Shown: piece by piece, positions 15,542-20,346 of the stretch
How positions within the stretch are numbered: the first letter of the stretch is position 1
Layout of the letters: every line of letters starts with the position of its first letter
Source of the DNA: Pelagibius sp036570545
Lineage (GTDB): Bacteria; Pseudomonadota; Alphaproteobacteria; Kiloniellales; Kiloniellaceae
Reading direction: 5' to 3'
NCBI GenBank assembly: GCA_036570545.1
Contig: DATCXZ010000310.1
Location: 1 to 20,346, forward strand
Length of the DNA stretch: 20,346 nt
The notes under the pieces: generated by a model
Database searches by the model: none
What the model saw: the letters and a program-made list of their open reading frames with translations, nothing else
Told to the model about the DNA's origin: nothing
Program-made: the position numbers and the translations under genes

Positions 15542-16362
15542 CACTTGTCTCCTGAGTTTCGGTTTCGGCCGCTGCCTTTCTTGCCGCCGACGTTCCTGCC
15601 GCGCCCCTTCTTATCACGGAGGGCCACGACAATGCCGTGCAGCGTGTTGACCTCGCTCTCCGTCGGCGCCATGCGCTGGAACATGTTGCGCAGGTTGCGC
15701 AGCATGGACGGGCGCTTCTCCGGCGGGAACAGGAAGCCGGTCTCGTCGAGCTCCGCCTCCAGCCGCTCGAAGAAATTCACCAGCTCTGCCTTGCTGGCCG
15801 GCTTGCCGCCGTTGGTCTCGAGCTGGGTCGGCGGCGTGGCGTCGCCGGCGAGGAACCAGGCATGGCCGACCAGCAGCACCGCCTGGGCGAGGTTCAGCGA
15901 GGCGAAGGCGGGATTGAGCGGCACCGTGAGCGCCGCGTCGGCGAGCGCGATGTCGTCGTTCACCAGGCCGGAACGCTCCGGCCCGAACAGCAGGCCGGCG
16001 CGGTGCCCGGCCGCGAGCTCGCGGCGCAGTTCCACCGCCGCCTGCGCCGGCGTGACGATCGACTTCACCATGCCGCGCGGCCGCGCGGTGGTGGCATAGA
16101 CGCGGTGGAGATCGGCGAGCGCCGCCTTGGTGGTGGGGAAGCACTGCGCGGCCTCGAGCACCGACAGCGCGCCGGACGCGGCCGCCTCGGCCTTGGCCGA
16201 GGGCCAGCCGTCGCGCGGACGCACCAGGCGCAGCTCGGTGAGGCCGCAATTCAGCATGGCGCGCGCCACCATGCCGATGTTCTCGCCGAGCTGGGGGCGC
16301 ACCAGGATGACGGCGGGGGCCGGTGGCAAGGGGGTCTTGCGGGAGCGGTCGGTGCCGGACAT
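15541..16362 (-). CDS. trmJ: tRNA/rRNA 2'-O-methyltransferase, TrmJ-like
   Basis: 273 residues, a SPOUT methyltransferase. The N-terminal part has VILVRPQLGENIGMVARAMLNCG (18-40) with the conserved Asn and Arg, then FGPERSGL (126-133) and VPLNPAFASLNLAQAVLLV (147-165), which build the knotted SAM site. The C-terminal helical extension (190-245, with FFERLEAELDETGFL and MLRNMFQRM) is typical of TrmJ, which methylates position 32 of tRNAs. The last 25 residues are basic (KKGRGRNVGGKKGSGR) and may help RNA binding. It starts 20 bp after cimA. Confidence 0.88.
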   Translation of the reverse strand: MSGTDRSRKTPLPPAPAVILVRPQLGENIGMVARAMLNCGLTELRLVRPRDGWPSAKAEAAASGALSVLEAAQCFPTTKAALADLHRVYATTARPRGMVKSIVTPAQAAVELRRELAAGHRAGLLFGPERSGLVNDDIALADAALTVPLNPAFASLNLAQAVLLVGHAWFLAGDATPPTQLETNGGKPASKAELVNFFERLEAELDETGFLFPPEKRPSMLRNLRNMFQRMAPTESEVNTLHGIVVALRDKKGRGRNVGGKKGSGRNRNSGDK

Positions 16363-16382
16363 CGCCTGCCTCTTCGCGCCTG

Positions 16383-17984
16383 CTACCCCGACACCTGCGC
16401 GCCGTCCTGGAACAGCTTCCAGGTGATGCCGTCGTGCAGCGCGTTGAACGACGCGTCGATGATGTTGGTGGAGACGCCGATGGTGGTCCAGCGCCGGCCG
16501 CTGGCATCGGCGCTCTCGATCATCACGCGGGTGACCGCGCGGGTGCCGGCCTGCGGCGTCAGGATACGCACTTTGTAGTCGACGAGGCGCATGTCCTCGA
16601 GCTGCGGATAGAGCGGCACCAGCGCCTTGCGGAGCGCGGTGTCCAGCGCGTTCACCGGGCCGTTGCCGTCGGCCACCTCCATCTTCGCGCAGCCGGCCAC
16701 CTCCAGCGTCACCGTTGCCTCCGACTCGGTGACCAGCTCGCCGCGCGCGTTCCAGCGGCGGTCGTCCATGATGCGAAAGCGGGTCAGCGAGAAGTACGAC
16801 GGCACCTCGCCGCGCGCCCGGCGCGCCAGCAGCTCGAAGGAGGCTTCGGCGCCGTCGTAGGCAAAGCCCTCGAACTCGCGCGCCTTCACCTCCTCCACCA
16901 GCTTGTTCACGCCGGGGTCCTTGGGATCGAGCGCGATGCCGATCTCGGCAAGGCGCGCCAGGATGTTGGCGCGGCCGGCCTGGTCGGAGACGACGATGTG
17001 GCGGCGGTTGCCGACCAGGGCCGGATCGATGTGCTCGTAGGTGCGCGGGTCCTTGGCGACGGCGGAGACATGCAGGCCGCCCTTGTGCGCGAAGGCGGAC
17101 TCGCCGACGTAGGCGGCGTTGCGCTGCGGCTGCCGGTTCAGGCGCTCGTCGAGCAGGCGCGAGACATGGGTGAGCTGCGCCAGCGCGCGGTCGTCGAGGC
17201 CGATGTCGTAGTCGCTCTTCAGCTTCAGCGAGGCGATCAGCGAGATGAGGTTGGCGTTGCCGCAGCGCTCGCCGAGGCCGTTCACCGTGCCCTGCACCTG
17301 GCGCGCGCCGGCCTCGATCGCCGCCAGCGAGTTGGCCACCGCGTTGTCGGTGTCGTTGTGGCAGTGGATGCCGAGCCGCGTGCCGGGAATGCGCTCGCAG
17401 ACCTTGGCGACGATGCGCGCCACCTCGCCCGGCAGCGTGCCGCCGTTGGTGTCGCACAGCACCACCCAGCCCGCGCCGGCCCGGTAGGCCGCCTCGATGC
17501 ACTCCATGGCATAGGCGGGGTTGGCCTTGTAGCCGTCGAAGAAGTGCTCGGCGTCGAACATGACCTCGGACTTGCGGGTCGCCGCATGGGCGACGGACTC
17601 GGCGATCATGGCGACGTTCTCGCTGCGCGGAACCTCCAGCGCCACGTCGACGTGGAAGTCCCAGCTCTTGCCGACCATGCAGACTGCATCGGCGCGCGAG
17701 TTCAGCAGGGCGGCAAGACTGGGATCGTTGTCGGCGCTGCGCCCGGGCCGGCGCGTCATGCCGAAGGCGACGAGGCGGCTGACGGCAAATTCCGGCGGCT
17801 CGCCGAAGAAGGCATCGTCGGTGGGATTGGCGCCGGGCCAGCCGCCCTCCACGTAGTCGACGCCGAGGCGATCGAGCGCGCGCGCGATGGCCAGCTTGTC
17901 CGGCACCGTGAAGTCCACGCCCTGGGTCTGCGCGCCGTCGCGCAGGGTCGAATCGAAGAGATAGACCCGCCTGTCGTCCGCCAT
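16383..17984 (-). CDS. cimA: Citramalate synthase
   Basis: 533 residues, the length of CimA. It condenses pyruvate and acetyl-CoA to (R)-citramalate, a threonine-independent entry into isoleucine synthesis. The catalytic N-terminal TIM barrel shows STLRDGAQTQGVDF (12-25), the metal-binding HCHND (207-211) and NGLGERCGNANL (235-246). The C-terminal LeuA-type regulatory domain begins near residue 395 (SYFSLTRFRIMDD), where isoleucine usually binds as inhibitor. TLRDGAQ followed by QGVDF favours CimA over 2-isopropylmalate synthase. ATG 17984 matches the family start. It heads the cimA-trmJ-SDR unit. Confidence 0.95.
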   Translation of the reverse strand: MADDRRVYLFDSTLRDGAQTQGVDFTVPDKLAIARALDRLGVDYVEGGWPGANPTDDAFFGEPPEFAVSRLVAFGMTRRPGRSADNDPSLAALLNSRADAVCMVGKSWDFHVDVALEVPRSENVAMIAESVAHAATRKSEVMFDAEHFFDGYKANPAYAMECIEAAYRAGAGWVVLCDTNGGTLPGEVARIVAKVCERIPGTRLGIHCHNDTDNAVANSLAAIEAGARQVQGTVNGLGERCGNANLISLIASLKLKSDYDIGLDDRALAQLTHVSRLLDERLNRQPQRNAAYVGESAFAHKGGLHVSAVAKDPRTYEHIDPALVGNRRHIVVSDQAGRANILARLAEIGIALDPKDPGVNKLVEEVKAREFEGFAYDGAEASFELLARRARGEVPSYFSLTRFRIMDDRRWNARGELVTESEATVTLEVAGCAKMEVADGNGPVNALDTALRKALVPLYPQLEDMRLVDYKVRILTPQAGTRAVTRVMIESADASGRRWTTIGVSTNIIDASFNALHDGITWKLFQDGAQVSG

Positions 17985-18059
17985 CGTGATTTTTCCCTGC
18001 TTCTCCGGGGGGCTATTCAGCACAGGCCGGGGGGCACGTCAACTTGGGGGCGCCTCGCA

Positions 18060-18107
18060 GCTCGCTTGCCACACCAGGGCTGTCGCCCCGGGGGCAACCC
18101 CGACAGC
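18060..18107. repeat. Degenerate CTGTCGTCCCGG-type repeat
   Basis: The tag TTGCCACACCAGGGCTGTCG recurs here (from 18067), followed by CCCCGGGG, GCAA and CCCCGAC. It matches the copies at 489 and 18140 but has diverged in the right arm. It lies 50 bp upstream of the paired element. Confidence 0.65.
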
Positions 18108-18139
18108 ATTCGCACATCGCGCGCAGGGCAGGCTCGCCC

Positions 18140-18318
18140 TTGCCACAAAACGGCTGTCGTCCCGGCATTCATTGCCGGGACCCATTGCCCTGGCCGCATG
18201 GGAAAGCGCTGGTTGCAGGGGTTCCGACGCTTGCGGCTGGCCGGGCTGCAAGCGTCATCAGGCATCGCCCCGGGCTGACGCCATTGGGTCCCGGGGACAA
18301 ACCCCGGGACGACAGTGG
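18140..18318. repeat. Paired REP-like element with inverted ends
   Basis: Inverted ends CTGTCGTCCCGG (18154-18165) and CCGGGACGACAG (18304-18315) bound a 162-bp unit. Each end folds by itself: GTCCCGGCA with TGCCGGGAC (18159-18181) and GTCCCGGGG with CCCCGGGAC (18288-18310). A central hairpin pairs GACGCTTGC (18226-18234) with GCAAGCGTC (18248-18256). Left tag and right tail equal those of the single copy at 489-536. This is the design of paired bacterial interspersed palindromes. No transposase is in the window. The rest of the gap up to 18472 shows a GCCTTG/CAAGGC repeat (18441-18461) and no gene. Confidence 0.75.
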
Positions 18319-18472
18319 TGCGTGTCGCTGTAGCGAGATCTCCTTGGGCGATGCGGGCGCGTCCGCGTGACGGCATGGTGCCATCTCCTGCCAGTTCCCG
18401 GCGCAAGATGCGGATAGAGCCACGGCTGCTCTGGCGCCTAGCCTTGCCCTCATGACAAGGCCAGACAGAGTC

Positions 18473-19432
18473 TCATTGCGGGGAGATCAGCGGCACGTCC
18501 TGGGCCGGCAAGCTCAGCCCTTGCGCGAACGAGCGGCCCTCCTCGACCAGCCAGTCGCGAAACGCGATCACTTTCGGCTTGCGCGCCGCCGCCGGGGTGG
18601 ACACCGCGAAGTAGCTCATCGAGCCCTCCAGCGCGCGGTCGAAGAGGCGCACCAGGCGGCCGGCGCGCAGATCCTCGTCGGCCAGCGCCGCCCAGGTCAG
18701 CGCCACGCCCTGGCCGTGGATCGCCGCCTCCAGCAGCATGTAGCTGCTGGGATAGGTCGGACCTGCCTGGGCGTTCACCCCGGTGACGTTCAGCAGCGCC
18801 AGCCAGACCTCCCATCTGCCCATGGAATTCACCTCCAGGTGCACCGAATCGCTGTGCAGCAGGGTGTGCTGGGCGAGGTCGCGCGGGTGGCGCAGCGGCG
18901 GACCCTTGGCCAGGAGTTCGGGGCTCGCCACCGCGAAGACGGTCTCGTGCATGAAGGGCGTCGCGGCGAGGCCCGGAAAGCCCTCCTGACCGAAGCGGAT
19001 TGCCATGTCGATACTGTCTGCCTCGGCCTGCAGGTCGACCACCGCCGGGTCGGGGCGGATGCGCAGGTCGACCTCGGGGTGGCCTTGGTAGAAGCGGCCG
19101 AGCCGCGGGATCAGCCACTTCACGGCGAGCGATGGGCTGGTGGACACCGTCAGAATGCCGCCGTCCCCCTTCTGGCACAGCTCGTCGACCTTGTCGAAGA
19201 GGCGCCGGAAGGCGCTCTCTGCTGTGGCCGCCAGCTCCTCGCCCTTGTCGGTGAGCGAGAGGCCACGCGGGCTGCGGTGAAACAGCGGGAAGCCGAGGCT
19301 GGCCTCGAGCTGCTTGATCTGCTGGCTGACCGCGCCCTGGGTGACGTGCAGCTCGGCGGCCGCGCGCGTGAAGCTGAGATGGCGGGCGGCGACCTCGAAG
19401 GTGCGCAGGGCCGGCAGCGGGGGCGCGGCCAT
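18473..19432 (-). CDS. LysR-family regulator, GcvA-like
   Basis: 319 residues. The winged HTH lies in residues 1-62: LPALRTFEVAARHLSFTRAAAELHVTQGAVSQQIKQLE and then LFHRSPRGLSLTDKGEEL, a pattern typical of GcvA-like LysR proteins. The effector-binding domain covers 90-295 (ILTVSTSPSLAVKWLIPRL, DMAIRFGQEGFPGLAA, SSYMLLEAAIHGQGVALTW). The inducer is unknown. GGGAGGGG lies upstream of ATG 19432. It is divergent from the DUF1127 gene across 139 bp. A minus-strand TATAAT at 19483-19478 would place transcription start about 40 bases before the ATG. Confidence 0.94.
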   Translation of the reverse strand: MAAPPLPALRTFEVAARHLSFTRAAAELHVTQGAVSQQIKQLEASLGFPLFHRSPRGLSLTDKGEELAATAESAFRRLFDKVDELCQKGDGGILTVSTSPSLAVKWLIPRLGRFYQGHPEVDLRIRPDPAVVDLQAEADSIDMAIRFGQEGFPGLAATPFMHETVFAVASPELLAKGPPLRHPRDLAQHTLLHSDSVHLEVNSMGRWEVWLALLNVTGVNAQAGPTYPSSYMLLEAAIHGQGVALTWAALADEDLRAGRLVRLFDRALEGSMSYFAVSTPAAARKPKVIAFRDWLVEEGRSFAQGLSLPAQDVPLISPQ

Positions 19433-19477
19433 CAGCAGTCCCCTCCCATGATCACATTAGCTCAACTTATGTCAGGC

Positions 19478-19483
19478 ATTATA
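19478..19483 (-). promoter_or_regulatory. Candidate -10 element of the LysR gene
   Basis: A perfect TATAAT on the minus strand lies in the AT-rich divergent region (19450-19530). No good -35 hexamer is found 16-18 bp upstream, so activation by another protein, or a mere chance match, is possible. The same AT-rich region would also have to hold the DUF1127 promoter. Confidence 0.4.
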
Positions 19484-19571
19484 AATCGTCGTTTGCCGCA
19501 GAACCGCGACTCACGAATATTACTGGTCAGACGCCACCCTTCCTGTCAACGCCAACCAATCAGGTGACCTA

Positions 19572-19865
19572 ATGACGAGCCTTTCTACCGGGGCCTCCCG
19601 TAAGGTCCCCATAACCCCCCGACTCTCCACTTCCACGACGGCCCAAACCGGGCAGCCGGACCTGCGTTGGCGCGCAGTGCGCAACCCCCTCGGCCGCGGC
19701 CTCGTCCGGCTGCTGCTGGCGGCCACCCGGCCGCTGACGACCTGGCAGCGCCGCCTGCGCGACCGCGACTGCCTGCAGCGGCTGCCGGACTACCTGCTGC
19801 GCGACATCGGCCTCGATCTCGAGGACGCCCGCCGGGAAGCGGGCAAGCCCTTCTGGAGGCCCTAA
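19572..19865 (+). CDS. DUF1127 domain protein
   Basis: 97 residues. The C-terminal half holds the DUF1127 motif: WQRRLRDRDCLQRLPDYLLRDIGLDLEDARREAGKPFW (about residues 58-95), where L-x-D-[IM]-G-[LI] is the core. The N-terminal 35 residues are serine/threonine-rich and unrelated. In alphaproteobacteria, small arginine-rich DUF1127 proteins have been linked to phosphate, carbon and RNA metabolism, possibly through RNA binding; here this is inference. AGGTGA precedes ATG 19572. It is divergent from the LysR gene, which may control it, and ends at a strong terminator. Confidence 0.88.
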   Translation: MTSLSTGASRKVPITPRLSTSTTAQTGQPDLRWRAVRNPLGRGLVRLLLAATRPLTTWQRRLRDRDCLQRLPDYLLRDIGLDLEDARREAGKPFWRP

Positions 19866-19882
19866 GAAACTTATCGGACAGC

Positions 19883-19907
19883 CCTTCTGGCAGGCTGTAA
19901 ACGCCAG
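19883..19907. repeat. Inverted repeat after the DUF1127 gene
   Basis: TTCTGGC and GCCAGAA enclose 11 nt, with an alternative pairing ACAGCC/GGCTGT in the same place. It lies between the stop codon and the terminator and could be a 3'-end structure that protects the short mRNA. Confidence 0.45.
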
Positions 19908-19930
19908 AACCTCAACCTGCTAGCCTCTGG

Positions 19931-19972
19931 CGGCGGGCGGCCTCCCCCCAGGCCTCCCGCCGTCTTTTTTTT
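19931..19972 (+). terminator. Intrinsic terminator after DUF1127 gene
   Basis: CGGCGGG-C-GGCC (19931-19942) pairs with GGCC-T-CCCGCCG (19951-19962), giving eleven pairs with one mismatch and an 8-nt loop. It is followed by T-C and eight T residues. This is the clearest rho-independent terminator in the window and ends the DUF1127 transcript. Confidence 0.93.
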
Positions 19973-19984
19973 GTGCCGGGGTGC

Positions 19985-20346
19985 CTATGGAGCTGGGACG
20001 GCGCGCTGCCGCAGCGTCTCGATCTCCTCGGCGACGCGCTGCGCCTCGGCAATGCCGTAGAAGGCCTCGATGCGATAGCTGCCGCCGGCGCTGCGGCGCC
20101 ACCACGGCAGCTTGCGGTGGATGAAGACGACGCTGGCCCTGCCCCTTGCCGCCGGCGAGACCATGATGTCGTCGAGCTCGGCCGGCGCGAAGGCGCGCTG
20201 CCGGACGGTCGGCCAGCCTTCGAGGATGAGGAGGCGGCGGTCGGTGACAGCGTAGACCGTGCTGCCGGCCGCCCGCCGCGCCGCCAGCGGCGCCGCCAGC
20301 AGCCAGCACGCGTAGAGCAGCGCGGCGGCGAGAAAGACCCCGAGCA
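19985..20346 (-). CDS. Membrane protein with bacterial PH-like domain, partial
   Basis: 120 codons are visible, and the N-terminus lies beyond the right edge. It begins in a hydrophobic segment (LGVFLAAALLYACWLLAAPL), then has STVYAVTDRRLLILEGWP, a hallmark of bacterial PH-like (bPH) domains, followed by ELDDIMV, a basic strand ASVVFIHRKLPWW, and a final helix AEAQRVAEEIETLRQR, where such domains usually end. The function is unknown; related proteins sit in the inner membrane with the PH domain in the cytoplasm. The stop codon is at 19985-19987, 12 bp past the opposing terminator. Confidence 0.8.
   Translation of the reverse strand, partial: LGVFLAAALLYACWLLAAPLAARRAAGSTVYAVTDRRLLILEGWPTVRQRAFAPAELDDIMVSPAARGRASVVFIHRKLPWWRRSAGGSYRIEAFYGIAEAQRVAEEIETLRQRAVPAP

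Noticed and set aside
16363..17502. Upstream extension of trmJ giving a 653-codon frame
   Set aside because: The extension overlaps cimA in another frame and has no conserved sequence. The family start at 16362 is correct.
16323..18278. Open frame of 651 codons on the plus strand opposite cimA
   Set aside because: It is antisense to cimA, whose HCHND and GLGERCGNA motifs fix the coding strand.
18024..18472. Possible small genes in the gap between cimA and the LysR gene
   Set aside because: Short frames on both strands lie across the palindromic repeats, have no ribosome site and repeat the same peptide pieces as the 485-536 repeat. They are by-products of the repeats.

Overview
The window reads as chromosomal DNA from a GC-rich alphaproteobacterium. 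The reasons are the codon use (strongly GC at third positions), the split purS-purQ-purL arrangement with a short PurL of about 740 residues, the BolA/Grx4 pair, an ArfB release factor and a DUF1127 gene. A Rhodospirillales or Reyranella-like origin is possible, but the genus cannot be fixed from this sequence. There are 20 protein genes (two cut by the window edges) and no tRNA, rRNA, CRISPR array, transposase or phage gene that I can see.

Layout. Positions 1-331 (minus) hold the N-terminal part of a MarR-type regulator. A 340-bp gap with palindromic repeats follows. From 672 to 4519 (plus) runs a tight housekeeping cluster: purS, purQ, purL (de novo purine synthesis, FGAM synthase), then bolA and grxD (iron-sulfur handling). 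From 4678 to 6117 (minus) lie an exported protein with six CX10C repeats and a glutathione transferase. From 6369 to 8015 (plus) lie an MFS transporter and a small membrane-anchored protein. From 8128 to 9564 (minus) lies an HTH-TolB-like-TPR protein. Divergent from it are a 65-residue putative zinc-binding protein and a 199-residue exported protein of unknown function (9712-10579). rpsD (10761-11375, minus) has its own promoter, a leader of about 240 nt and a terminator. An EamA transporter and arfB follow (11703-13124, plus). A two-gene operon of small proteins, one of them 40% or more proline in its core, faces a divergent MarR regulator across an intergenic region with operator-like boxes (13180-14562). 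The minus-strand operon cimA-trmJ-SDR (14801-17984) joins citramalate synthase, an RNA 2'-O-methyltransferase and a dehydrogenase. A LysR regulator diverges from a DUF1127 gene (18473-19865), which ends in a clear intrinsic terminator. The window closes inside a bacterial PH-domain-like membrane protein.

How it fits together. The conserved backbone (purSQL-bolA-grxD, rpsD, trmJ, cimA) is housekeeping. Between its parts sit small accessory units, several with their own local regulator. No defence system, mobile island or biosynthetic cluster stands out. The most distinctive things are a dispersed family of REP-like palindromes, including one paired copy that forms a compact element with inverted ends at 18154-18315; the six-fold CX10C protein with a 16-bp tandem triplet upstream; the HTH-TolB-TPR fusion; and several small conserved-looking genes of unknown function.
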